From: a virus
Length of the DNA stretch: 41,229 nucleotides
IMG/VR virus record: IMGVR_UViG_3300020122_000290
Span: 1-41,229 of that record
Reading direction: 5' to 3' (one strand)
This document shows, one piece after another, positions 32,679 to 38,543 of this stretch. Position numbers and translations under genes: made by a program. Each line of letters starts with the position of its first letter. Position 1 is the first letter of the stretch. Below the pieces are notes generated by a model that saw nothing but the letters and a program-made list of their open reading frames with translations, had not been told where the DNA came from and searched no databases.

Positions 32679-32888
32679 TCACTTCCCCCGACTGGCGAGT
32701 TTCGCCTTGGCGCGCGCCACGATCGCCTCCATGGTGGTCGTGCTGATGTTGCCGGCGTTGCGGCTCTTGGGCGCCAGGCGTTCCGCGGCGATCGCGTGCG
32801 CCTTGTCCTCGATCGGGAAGCTGCGCCCCGGACCGGCGAACTTCGAGCTCGGGATCTTGGCGCGGGCTTTGCGTGTGAGGCGTGCCAT
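32679..32888 (-). CDS. Small head-module protein (FAGPGRSFPI motif), 69 aa
   Basis: Contains IPSSKFAGPGRSFPIEDKAH (residues 12-31), a motif that occurs in many phage head-module proteins (often FALPGRRYPI..RAH), plus a C-terminal helix with AIVARAKAKLAS. It is the first gene of the late operon after the terminator. No Shine-Dalgarno is visible: the T-run of the terminator ends only 6 bases before the ATG, so translation depends on an unusual leader. Confidence 0.75.
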   Translation of the reverse strand: MARLTRKARAKIPSSKFAGPGRSFPIEDKAHAIAAERLAPKSRNAGNISTTTMEAIVARAKAKLASRGK

Positions 32889-32894
32889 AAATGC

Positions 32895-32923
32895 AAAAAG
32901 CCCGGGTTTTTAAGGCCCGGGCT
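32895..32923 (-). terminator. Rho-independent terminator ahead of the late genes
   Basis: On the minus strand AGCCCGGG, a 9-base loop, CCCGGGCT and a run of five T (32899-32895). The 8-bp stem is perfect and GC-rich. On the plus strand no T-run follows, so it works leftward only. It separates the Q-like gene from the late genes with no room for a new promoter between it and the first late ATG, so late expression must read through it. Confidence 0.85.
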
Positions 32924-32986
32924 GAGGTCTTGCTGTGGAAGAAACGTAGCGGGCTGCCCTCGGGGGACAGCTCGACGCATGCGCAA

Positions 32987-33013
32987 GCTATACGGTTTTA
33001 ATGTTCACATCAA
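32987..33013 (-). promoter_or_regulatory. Possible late promoter at the end of the Q-like gene
   Basis: Minus strand TTGATG (33013-33008) and TATAGC (32992-32987) separated by 15 bases, in an AT-rich island overlapping the last codons of the Q-like gene. The spacer is short and matches are partial. The location, about 65 bases before the terminator, is where a Q-dependent promoter would be expected. An 8-bp palindrome CGCATGCG at 32976-32983 lies just downstream. Confidence 0.3.
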
Positions 33014-33419
33014 CGTCGAAGCGCACTTCCAACACCGCGAGCGCGTGCCGGATCGAGTGCAGCGCGCGGTCCACGTTGCGCCGGAACGCGCTCTCGCTCT
33101 GCCCGCAGTTGCGCGCCTTGGTCTCCAGGGGCGCGTAGGTGAAGTACTGCTCGCACAGCGCATCATGTTGCGGATGCTCCAGCTTGCCGACCAGGCGGTC
33201 GATAAGCAGCACCCCGTCCGGGCAATCGATGTTCGCGCGCAGGCTGTTGTAGCTCTCGGGGGCGACCCCGATGCGGTGCCACTCGATGAGCTTCTGCGAC
33301 ATCGACTTGCCGTGCCCCAAGCGCTCCAGCTCCCCGCGGCTCCAGGCGGCCCAGCGATCCAGGAGCGCATCGACCATCCGCATCGTGGGCGCCAGGCGCC
33401 GCCGTGACTCACTCGGCAT
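32988..33419 (-). CDS. Q-like late antiterminator candidate, 143 aa
   Basis: Start ATG 33419 with excellent SD AAGGAGA. Residues 16-32 (VDALLDRWAAWSRGELE) and the C-terminal HTH-like region (residues 85-122: HDALCEQYFTYAPLETK, NCGQSESAFRRNVDRA) recall the phage 82-type Q antitermination family, with an LIDRLV mid-segment. It is the last gene before a strong terminator that precedes every late gene, the lambdoid Q position. Family assignment is from pattern, so moderate confidence. An alternative is a sigma-like or terminase-related HTH protein. Confidence 0.55.
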   Translation of the reverse strand: MPSESRRRLAPTMRMVDALLDRWAAWSRGELERLGHGKSMSQKLIEWHRIGVAPESYNSLRANIDCPDGVLLIDRLVGKLEHPQHDALCEQYFTYAPLETKARNCGQSESAFRRNVDRALHSIRHALAVLEVRFDVDVNIKTV

Positions 33420-33582
33420 CGAACTTCTCCTTGCGCACCACCCGCAACACCGGTGCGAGCTGGTAGGGACAGCGGACACAGAACTGCGTGAACCAGTGCG
33501 TGCGGTGGGTCGGGGTCTCGCGCACCACCGGGCTCCACAGGTGCGACATGCGGTGCCCGAGGAGCCAGCACAGCGCCCTCAT
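33409..33582 (-). CDS. Small Cys-containing protein, 57 aa
   Basis: ATG 33582 overlaps the nuclease stop (ATGA); its end overlaps the Q-like start by 11 bases. MRALCWLLGHRMSHLW then CVRCPYQ: one Cys-x2-Cys pair plus Cys5 and histidines could bind a metal. Such mini-proteins (LCWLFGHR...C..C) are common in phage early regions. Function unknown. Confidence 0.65.
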   Translation of the reverse strand: MRALCWLLGHRMSHLWSPVVRETPTHRTHWFTQFCVRCPYQLAPVLRVVRKEKFDAE

Positions 33583-34055
33583 ACCCAGCCCTCCGGCGGC
33601 TGCCCGCCGCTCGTGAGCACCGGCCAGGGCGAGTCGCGCAGGTAGCGACCGACGATCTCGCGCGCCTCCTCCCAGCCCCTGGCGATCCGTGCGGCGTAGC
33701 CCAGGTGTGCCATGCGCAGCAGCCACACCGCCTGTTCATCGGACGTGCGGCCGCCCTTCAGGCGCTTGAGCTCGATCCAAAGTCCCGCCGCGCCGCCGTT
33801 ACCGACCTGGCCGATCGGGATCGGCAGGAAGTAGTCGCTTACGCCGACCTGGAAGCCCTGGCGCTTGAGCCGCACCATCGCGAAGTTGCGCTGCCGCTCG
33901 GTGCCGCCGAGCTTCTGCCCGTTCGGGATCATGACGAGCACCTGGGACAGCGGGATGCCGTTCCAGCGCGTCACCGTGCACCAGGTGTAGAACGCGACCG
34001 CCTCGGCCTCCTCCAGCGGCACGGGACGCGGCTTGGGGACCGCCCAGGAGCTCAC
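33579..34055 (-). CDS. VRR-NUC domain nuclease, 158 aa
   Basis: Residues 44-58 IPNGQKLGGTERQ, 62-76 RLKRQGFQVGVSDYF with Asp74, 92-98 LWIELKR with Glu95 and Lys97, and Gln109 form the PD-(D/E)xK core of VRR-NUC. In phages these nucleases are thought to process branched DNA during replication or packaging. I chose GTG 34055 (GTGA overlap with a tiny ORF); ATG 34109 in the same frame would add 18 unconvincing residues. Located between replication and Q-like genes like lambdoid nin-region nucleases. Confidence 0.8.
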   Translation of the reverse strand: MSSWAVPKPRPVPLEEAEAVAFYTWCTVTRWNGIPLSQVLVMIPNGQKLGGTERQRNFAMVRLKRQGFQVGVSDYFLPIPIGQVGNGGAAGLWIELKRLKGGRTSDEQAVWLLRMAHLGYAARIARGWEEAREIVGRYLRDSPWPVLTSGGQPPEGWV

Positions 34056-34105
34056 GGTGGCACCGCATCGATGCGCCACTGCCCGTGGCCCTCGACCGTC
34101 ACCAT
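34052..34105 (-). CDS. Possible 17-aa leader peptide upstream of the nuclease
   Basis: ATG 34105 preceded by an AGGGGG SD, reading MVTVEGHGQWRIDAVPP and stopping in a GTGA overlap with the nuclease start. It may exist only to carry ribosomes to the weak nuclease start, or may be accidental. Confidence 0.25.
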   Translation of the reverse strand: MVTVEGHGQWRIDAVPP

Positions 34106-34293
34106 CCATCCCCCTGGCGGCTGGTGAGGTGCCAGGCGCGGCAGGCGCACTTGTACGGGCGCAGCATCGGGCGCTTCGGATCGCGGGCCTGCTGCCGCGC
34201 GGCGACCATCAACGCGAAGCGTCGATTCGGGTAGGCGCGTTTCAGGGGAAACGGACACCCGAGGTGCGCGCGGTTGACGACGCCCAGAGCCAC
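34099..34293 (-). CDS. Small basic protein with Cys pair, 64 aa
   Basis: GTG 34293. Residues KRAYPNRRFALMVAARQQ and the C-terminal RPYKCACRAWHLTS match the small phage protein type in which a basic helix is followed by a Pro-Tyr-x-Cys-x-Cys-x-x-Trp-His-Leu end, a half zinc knuckle. SD is weak. It lies between a helical protein and the nuclease; function unknown. Confidence 0.65.
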   Translation of the reverse strand: MALGVVNRAHLGCPFPLKRAYPNRRFALMVAARQQARDPKRPMLRPYKCACRAWHLTSRQGDGW

Positions 34294-34299
34294 CGGCGA

Positions 34300-34641
34300 T
34301 CACAGCTGATACAGACGCTGCACGAGCGTCCGCAGGCCACGGTGGGTGAGTCCCTCCAGGCGATTGAGCGCGTCCTCGATGCGGCGGATGTGCGAGCTGT
34401 CCTGGGGGACCTTGTGCAGCAGACGCGCATCGGGCGGGCCGCCCTCGATGGCGCCCGTGGTCTCCGCCGGGCCGGCGAACACATCGACGCGTGTGTGCCC
34501 GGCCAGGAGCATCTTCTCCAGCTCATCGACGAGCGCGGTGACGCGATTGGCCGCGCGCTCCAGGCGGGGAACCTCAGCCGGGCGCTCGGCCTGGGCCAGG
34601 TTGTTCGCGATACCGCTATGGCCAGTGTTGAAATCTTGCAT
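34300..34641 (-). CDS. Helical early protein of unknown function, 113 aa
   Basis: ATG 34641, SD AGAGGA. Predicted all-helical with VPRLERAANRVTALVDELEK (residues 24-43) and a C-terminal RRIEDALNRLEGLTHRGLR. Hydrophilic, no cysteines, no recognised domain. Might be a small coiled-coil adaptor of the replication module. Confidence 0.65.
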   Translation of the reverse strand: MQDFNTGHSGIANNLAQAERPAEVPRLERAANRVTALVDELEKMLLAGHTRVDVFAGPAETTGAIEGGPPDARLLHKVPQDSSHIRRIEDALNRLEGLTHRGLRTLVQRLYQL

Positions 34642-34662
34642 GGTGGCAGTCCTCTTCGGTGG

Positions 34663-34926
34663 TTACGGGGTGAACAGGTGAACGAGCGCGAACGCCCACA
34701 GGCTACCGGCGGCGAGCGCGACGAGGAGCACGAGCGGCAGGCGCAGGTGCTCCCACAGGATCAGCGTGCGCAGGGCGCGGCTCTGCTCGTCCGCGCTCCA
34801 GGCGCTTGGCGATGATGCGGGCGTGGGTGAGTCCGCGGGCGGCGAAGGCGGCGTAGCTGCGGTAGATGGCGAGGTCGAGTCGCTCGCGCGCGTCATCGTG
34901 CACAACCAGCAGGGGCAGCTCGGCAT
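34663..34926 (-). CDS. Frame with C-terminal membrane helix, start uncertain
   Basis: Only the last ~40 residues look real: ALRTLILWEHLRLP then LVLLVALAAGSLWAFALVHL, one transmembrane helix, stop at 34663. From ATG 34926 the first ~45 residues are a Ser/Thr/Pro-rich shadow of the gene at 34703-34945. No convincing inner start was found. It may be the frameshifted C-terminus of that gene (helical N-part plus anchor), or a separate membrane peptide starting at a rare codon. Confidence 0.4.
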   Translation of the reverse strand: MPSCPCWLCTMTRASDSTSPSTAATPPSPPADSPTPASSPSAWSADEQSRALRTLILWEHLRLPLVLLVALAAGSLWAFALVHLFTP

Positions 34927-34945
34927 GGGGGCTCTCCTCGCTCAC
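34703..34945 (-). CDS. Small early protein, possibly frameshifted into a membrane anchor, 80 aa
   Basis: GTG 34945 overlaps the replication-gene stop (GTGA). The first ~55 residues look folded (PLLVVHDDARERLDLAIYRS, GLTHARIIAKRLERGR). From about residue 56 it becomes Pro/Ala/Arg repeats, which look out of frame, while the frame at 34663-34926 becomes protein-like exactly there. One indel near 34770-34790 would join both into a ~95-residue membrane-anchored protein. Confidence 0.5.
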   Translation of the reverse strand: MSEESPHAELPLLVVHDDARERLDLAIYRSYAAFAARGLTHARIIAKRLERGRAEPRPAHADPVGAPAPAARAPRRARRR

Positions 34946-35535
34946 GTGGTGGGTTTGCCGATCCCGGTCATCAGCGCCGCCAGGCGCTCCAGGTTTTTCG
35001 CTCTTTTCCCGTACCGTCGCCTTTTGGCGGTCGGGGCCCCCTCGTCTGAGGGGGTTGGGGGAGTCTTAAAAAGGGCAGGGGAGGGCAGGGCAGGGCAGGG
35101 CAGGGAGGTGGCGCCTGAGCGTTGCACCATGTCACGCACCTGCGTTTCATCTTGTAACGCTACTGCGTTACGATGCTTTTCCTGGCGCGCGGCGGCGCGT
35201 GCCTGTTTCTTCGCGAGGCCCCCGTTATGGTCAAGCCAATTCGGAAGGCGTACGCAGTTCGCGTCGAGGATCTCAAGGTAGTTCGGCCCGAGGAGCTGCG
35301 CGATACCCTGGACCCCGAGGAGCTCGTCTACGTCATCGGCGCCGAGGTCGAGTGTGTCGTCGCTGCGGATGTGCGAGTCCGCTACAAGCCACAGCTTCGT
35401 CAGGTAGCCTAGCGCCTGCGATTCGGCGGCCGCGCGCGACTCGGCGTGGGCGAGCTGTATGCGCTTGACCAGCTTGAGGAAGTCAGGCTTGGTGAGGAGG
35501 CTCTTCCAGAGAAGGATGTAGCCGCCGTTCTTCAT
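34942..35535 (-). CDS. Replication initiator-like protein (winged-helix N-terminus), 197 aa
   Basis: Start ATG 35535 (ATGA with the regulator). Residues 1-~105 read like the winged-helix replication domain of many phages: GGYILLWKSLLTKPDFLK, LGYLTKLWLVADSHIRSDDT, LLGVQGIAQLLGPNYLEILD, LPNWLDHNGGLAKKQARAAAR. The C-terminus is basic (AKRRRYGKRAKNLERLA). Function as origin-binding replisome organiser is inferred from this and from its place after the regulator, like lambda O. Codons ~143-155 are made of the G-rich repeat described separately, which gives PCPALPSPAL. Confidence 0.7.
   Translation of the reverse strand: MKNGGYILLWKSLLTKPDFLKLVKRIQLAHAESRAAAESQALGYLTKLWLVADSHIRSDDTLDLGADDVDELLGVQGIAQLLGPNYLEILDANCVRLPNWLDHNGGLAKKQARAAARQEKHRNAVALQDETQVRDMVQRSGATSLPCPALPSPALFKTPPTPSDEGAPTAKRRRYGKRAKNLERLAALMTGIGKPTT
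35037..35107. repeat. G-rich tandem repeat plus hairpin inside the replication gene (possible origin)
   Basis: From 35072 to 35107 the plus strand is seven G-tracts of three or four separated by CA or A, mostly a repeated AGGGC unit. Just before it (35037-35054) is a 7-bp hairpin CCCCCTC-GTCT-GAGGGGG and an AT-rich stretch CTTAAAAA. Such G-tracts can fold as a G-quadruplex. Lambda-like phages hold their origin as repeats inside the initiator gene, so this may be the origin; that is inference. Confidence 0.45.
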
Positions 35536-35807
35536 GCCGATTCCGCCCACTGAGCAGCCTTGCGCTGGCGCGCGCGGTAACGCAGCGGGTGACAATCGGG
35601 CACACCGTTCTCGGTGAACCAGGAGGAGATCTTCTCCAGGGCTTCGGCACGCGGGTCGAGGCCGTGCTGCGCCATGGCGCGCAGCGTGAGGTAACTGACG
35701 CCGGTCTCGCGACTGATCTCGCGCAGCCAGCCCTTCGCAATCCGCAGCGCGGTGACTGCGTTGGCATGCGACATGGTCACCGGCTCCGTCAGTGAGTCGA
35801 AATTCAT
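35532..35807 (-). CDS. Small HTH transcriptional regulator, 91 aa
   Basis: First gene of the leftward operon. ATG 35807 with SD GAAGGG; ATG at residue 12 is an alternative. Residues 20-62 (ALRIAKGWLREISRETGVSY, TLRAMAQHGLDPRAEALEKI) form a helix-turn-helix of the type seen in many phage Cro/CII-position regulators. It lies next to the overlapping divergent promoters and inverted repeat, so it most likely binds there and balances the two operons. Whether it activates or represses is not visible. Confidence 0.8.
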   Translation of the reverse strand: MNFDSLTEPVTMSHANAVTALRIAKGWLREISRETGVSYLTLRAMAQHGLDPRAEALEKISSWFTENGVPDCHPLRYRARQRKAAQWAESA

Positions 35808-35818
35808 TACGGTGGCCC

Positions 35819-35846
35819 TTCAAATTTGCGGCGGCGCGGTTATAGT
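35819..35846 (+). promoter_or_regulatory. Rightward early promoter (sigma70-like)
   Basis: TTCAAA at 35819-35824, 16-base spacer, TATAGT at 35841-35846; predicted start about 35853, about 32 bases before the ERF-gene ATG. The -10 differs from consensus in one position, the -35 in two. It is one of very few AT-rich spots in the genome. Confidence 0.6.
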
Positions 35847-35867
35847 GTCGGTTGATCCAGACACCAA
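35839..35867 (-). promoter_or_regulatory. Leftward promoter (sigma70-like), overlapping the rightward one
   Basis: On the minus strand TTGGTG (35867-35862), 17-base spacer, TATAAC (35844-35839). The -10 box shares TATA with the rightward -10, so polymerase cannot use both promoters at once. It would drive the HTH regulator and the replication genes. Confidence 0.55.
35845..35864. promoter_or_regulatory. Inverted repeat, candidate operator
   Basis: GTGTC at 35845-35849 and GACAC at 35860-35864 are inverted around 10 bases, one helical turn centre to centre plus half, and lie between the two promoter cores. Outer GGTT/AACC bases (35838-35841 and 35869-35872) are also inverted. Suitable for a dimeric HTH protein such as the neighbouring regulator. 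Confidence 0.5.
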
Positions 35868-35884
35868 GAACCGGAGCGTAGGAC

Positions 35885-36904
35885 ATGGCTGACGAGTCGA
35901 CAAGCCCCGCGAGCGCAAACCCCGTAAAAATCAGCACCGATCTATTGCCGGCCCAGTGGCTGGCGCAGATGGACGAGACGAAGCGCCTGCGCGAGGAGGA
36001 GCGCGCCGGTCTCTTCGCCGTGCAGCTCGCCGCGGCGCAGGCGCAGTTCACCCCGATCAAGCGCAACCGCACCGTGCGCGTGCGCATGAAGAGCGGGGGC
36101 GAGTACGAGTTCGCCTACGCGACGCTCGACGTGATCTTCGAGGCGACGCTCCCGGCGCTGAACGCCGCCGGCCTCGCGCTCACCCAGGCGATCGTGAAGG
36201 GCGAGAAGGCCGACTACGTGCGCACCACGCTCCTCGGGCAGCATGGCGAGCGCTTCAACATGACGCCGATCTTCCCGGCCGAGGCGGGCCCGCAGGCGTA
36301 CAACTCCGCGCTCACCTACGCGCGGCGCGCAGGTGCGACGCTCCTGCTCTCACTCGCCGCCGAGGAGGATGACGATGCGAACCGGGCGGAGGGGCACGAA
36401 GCGGAGCAGATCCGCGGCAAGAAGGGCGGCGCCGCCAAGCAGCCCGCCCCCGCCGCGCCTGCAAAGGGCACACGCCTGGTGCTCGATCCTGGCGAGACAA
36501 GTCACCTCCAGTCGGCGGAAGACCAGCTGGCTGAGCGAGCCGTGGTCGGTGCGACGCGCGATGCCTTTCCTGGCAACGGAGCTCATGGACGCCCTCGGGA
36601 TGCCTACGGACGACGCGCCGAGCAGCCCGCCGCCGAGCCCACCGGGGAAGCCCTCGTAATCGCGGAGGGCAAGATCGCCGACGCCATCCAGGAGTTCCAC
36701 GAGGCGGCGATCGAAGGCCGCCGGGGCGGCATCGAGTCGATCTGGGAGGAGATCCGGCACGATGAGTTCCTGGCCACCGAGACCTGGAACCGCCTGAAGG
36801 AGCAGTTCCCGGATAGCTTCGCCACGGTCTCCGCCGTCCTGCGCCCGAAGCGCGACCCGCAGCCCCCGCCGCCCAAGGCGCCGGCCGGCAAGGCGCGCAA
36901 GTGA
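35885..36904 (+). CDS. erf: ERF-family single-strand annealing protein, 339 aa
   Basis: ATG 35885 with SD CCGGAG. Residues ~40-165 carry the ERF signature: GEYEFAYATLDVIFEATLPA at 72-91, LNAAGLALTQAI, and PQAYNSALTYARRAGATLLL at 136-155, followed by the acidic EEDDDANRAEG. The protein anneals complementary single strands in phage recombination. After a Pro/Ala-rich linker, the C-terminus (HEAAIEGRRGGIESIWEEIR ... VLRPKR) is a separate helical segment. First gene of the rightward operon; no exonuclease partner is apparent next to it. Confidence 0.88.
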   Translation: MADESTSPASANPVKISTDLLPAQWLAQMDETKRLREEERAGLFAVQLAAAQAQFTPIKRNRTVRVRMKSGGEYEFAYATLDVIFEATLPALNAAGLALTQAIVKGEKADYVRTTLLGQHGERFNMTPIFPAEAGPQAYNSALTYARRAGATLLLSLAAEEDDDANRAEGHEAEQIRGKKGGAAKQPAPAAPAKGTRLVLDPGETSHLQSAEDQLAERAVVGATRDAFPGNGAHGRPRDAYGRRAEQPAAEPTGEALVIAEGKIADAIQEFHEAAIEGRRGGIESIWEEIRHDEFLATETWNRLKEQFPDSFATVSAVLRPKRDPQPPPPKAPAGKARK

Positions 36905-37224
36905 CCGTCGCGGTGGGTCCCGAGGCGCTCTTCGCGATCGGCATCCGCGCGGTCGGGCAGCCCAAGTCGACCGCGGGGATCCACTACGAGGCGGTGCTCG
37001 TGCCGCCCCCGAGCGTGGCCGCCGATGCACGCGTGCGCGGGGAGCCGCCGGAGCTGATCCTCTCGACCATCCCGTGCGGGGTGGCGGACTCGTACCCGGC
37101 GCTCTTTGAGCGCTGGCAGGCGCTCGTCATCGAGCTCGCCGGCACGCTGCTCGCCGAGATGATGGGCTGCAAGCGTGAGGAGCTCGTCATCGAGCCCGGC
37201 CCGCTGCGGCACCTCGACTCATGA
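36901..37224 (+). CDS. Early protein of unknown function, 107 aa
   Basis: GTG 36901 overlaps the ERF stop (GTGA). Mixed alpha/beta with ALFAIGIRAVGQPKSTAGIH, ILSTIPCGVADSYPALFERW and a C-terminal LLAEMMGCKREELVIEPGP. No motif recognised. ATGA overlap with the next gene shows coupling. Confidence 0.7.
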   Translation: MTVAVGPEALFAIGIRAVGQPKSTAGIHYEAVLVPPPSVAADARVRGEPPELILSTIPCGVADSYPALFERWQALVIELAGTLLAEMMGCKREELVIEPGPLRHLDS

Positions 37225-37508
37225 CCACCGTGAGCGTACGCATTGGTGACACACCGGCAACCGTGGGGCAATTCCGCTCCCTCTTGCGCCGCGGCTGGTA
37301 CTTGCCGCGGCTGACGAAGGCGCCCCCGCGGTGTGTGTTTGAAATCGCCAACGGGCGCGTGTACTACGGCACGGGCGGCCTGCGCAAACGCGAGTGCCTC
37401 GACAAGACGTTCCGCAACTGGATGCGCTCAACCGCCGCCGTGCGCGGCCGGAGACAACTCAAATGCCAAGACCTGGGGATGACACCCGACAGCCCGCTCC
37501 CGGAGTGA
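37221..37508 (+). CDS. Early basic protein, 95 aa
   Basis: ATG 37221, coupled. Basic, compact, with GQFRSLLRRGWYLPRLTKAP, CVFEIANGRVYYGTGG and a Cys-containing C-terminus (KRECLDKTFRNWMR, LKCQDLG). May bind nucleic acid. No family recognised. Its last 46 bases overlap the zinc-ribbon gene that follows. Confidence 0.65.
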   Translation: MTTVSVRIGDTPATVGQFRSLLRRGWYLPRLTKAPPRCVFEIANGRVYYGTGGLRKRECLDKTFRNWMRSTAAVRGRRQLKCQDLGMTPDSPLPE

Positions 37509-37639
37509 AGCCACAGCATGCCTGGCCGGCGCTCGTGTGCTTCAAGTGCGGCTGCCGCTCGTACTGCGTCGAGCACCGCGAGGAGAGCGAGCCGATCGTC
37601 ACCTGCTACCGCTGCGGGGAGAAGATCAGTGGACCGTGA
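37463..37639 (+). CDS. Zinc-ribbon mini-protein, 58 aa
   Basis: Start ATG 37463 (SD GGAGA); a longer frame from 37394 is overlap shadow. ALVCFKCGCRSYCVEHREE and TCYRCGEKI give a Cys-x2-Cys ... Cys-x2-Cys zinc ribbon, with an extra Cys pair. Typical of small early phage proteins; probably binds nucleic acid or a host protein. Confidence 0.65.
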   Translation: MPRPGDDTRQPAPGVKPQHAWPALVCFKCGCRSYCVEHREESEPIVTCYRCGEKISGP

Positions 37640-37877
37640 CTTTGCCGACCTGCTCTGGGGCTGGGGCGCCGCGCTCGTCATCGTGCTCGTGTTCGTGATC
37701 GGCGGCATCCTCACGACCTCGGCGAGCTGCCACCAGAAGTGGGCGCGCTCGGGCTACCAGGTGGAGTGGGGCCTGTTCGAGGGGTGCGTGATCTCCGCCG
37801 ACCAGGGGCACGTGTGGATCCCGGCGGATGCGTACAAGGAGCTCAAGCACGTGCCGGTCGAGGTGGAGGATCGATGA
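37629..37877 (+). CDS. Membrane-anchored early protein, 82 aa
   Basis: GTG 37629 with SD GGGGAGA overlaps the zinc-ribbon stop. Short acidic N-terminus (DRDFADLL), one membrane helix at residues ~9-33 (WGAALVIVLVFVIGGILTT), then a small domain with two cysteines (SCHQKWARSG; FEGCVISAD) that may be periplasmic. Looks like a signal-anchor protein; host-envelope role possible. Confidence 0.7.
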   Translation: MDRDFADLLWGWGAALVIVLVFVIGGILTTSASCHQKWARSGYQVEWGLFEGCVISADQGHVWIPADAYKELKHVPVEVEDR

Positions 37878-38131
37878 GCTGGAAGGAGAACAAGGCGCTC
37901 CAGACCTGGCTCGCGACCCGTCCGCCGGCCATCCGCGCGCTCGTCGAGGAGTTCCCGCCCGGCACCGGGATCGAGATCAACGGCGTGCACCACTGGGTCG
38001 TCGCCTACGACGAGGACGTGCTGCACGTCTCGCTCGTGAACCCGTTCAACGACTACGACAAGGCGGTCGCCGAGCGCATGCCGATCTGCGTCGAGCACGT
38101 GCGCCGCGCCACGCGCATCAAGGCGCACTGA
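37874..38131 (+). CDS. Early protein of unknown function, 85 aa
   Basis: ATG 37874 (SD GGAGG), coupled by ATGA. Acidic alpha/beta with KALQTWLATRPPAIRALVEE, GIEINGVHHWVVAYDEDV and VNPFNDYDKAVAERMPIC. Not recognised. A TGATG overlap leads to the next gene. Confidence 0.7.
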   Translation: MSWKENKALQTWLATRPPAIRALVEEFPPGTGIEINGVHHWVVAYDEDVLHVSLVNPFNDYDKAVAERMPICVEHVRRATRIKAH

Positions 38132-38358
38132 TGGGCACCACCTGGGGCGAGGCCACCCTCGCGTCGCACCGCGCGCGCATCAGCCACTGCCGCTCGTGCC
38201 AGGACCCGATCATCTGGCTGCCGATGCCGGGCAGCGGCAAGATGAACCCGGTGAACGCGGACACGGTCGAGCCGGATGACGAGGAGTTCAAGTGGGGCAA
38301 GCACATCAGCCACTTCGCCACCTGCAAGCAGGCTAACGAGTGGCGGCGCAAGCGATGA
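38131..38358 (+). CDS. Zinc-ribbon mini-protein, 75 aa
   Basis: HCRSCQDPIIWLPMPGSGKM ... NPVNADTV ... HISHFATCKQANEWR: a Cys-x2-Cys pair, a Gly-Lys-x-x-Pro-Val turn and a distal His...Cys, a pattern widely found in small phage proteins (C..C...W....GK..PV...SHF..C). Zinc binding is likely; no function is known to me. Confidence 0.75.
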   Translation: MGTTWGEATLASHRARISHCRSCQDPIIWLPMPGSGKMNPVNADTVEPDDEEFKWGKHISHFATCKQANEWRRKR

Positions 38359-38543
38359 TCTGCCCGCTGCTCAAGCGCTTTCTGATGGAGCGCCATGAGT
38401 GCCCCATCGCGGTGCCCTGCGATGGGGTGAAGATTTGCTTCTGGGCGCGGTTTCACCAGCTGGACCCGCTCACCGGCAAGCCCCTGGGCCACGGGCAACC
38501 AAACCCGACGCCGCCCCCGGAACGTCAACTGGAGCTGCTGTGA
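38355..38543 (+). CDS. Small Cys-containing early protein, 62 aa
   Basis: ATG 38355 in an ATGA overlap; an in-frame ATG 15 bases earlier is possible. ICPLLKRFLMERHECPIAVP with CDGVKICFWARF, four cysteines that may bind a metal, then a Pro-rich end. No family recognised. Confidence 0.6.
   Translation: MICPLLKRFLMERHECPIAVPCDGVKICFWARFHQLDPLTGKPLGHGQPNPTPPPERQLELL

Noticed and set aside
35173-35412. Plus-strand frame of 79 codons with fairly normal composition inside the replication gene
   Set aside because: Lies opposite the winged-helix domain, lacks a promoter or fitting operon, and its protein has no recognisable features; most likely shadow.
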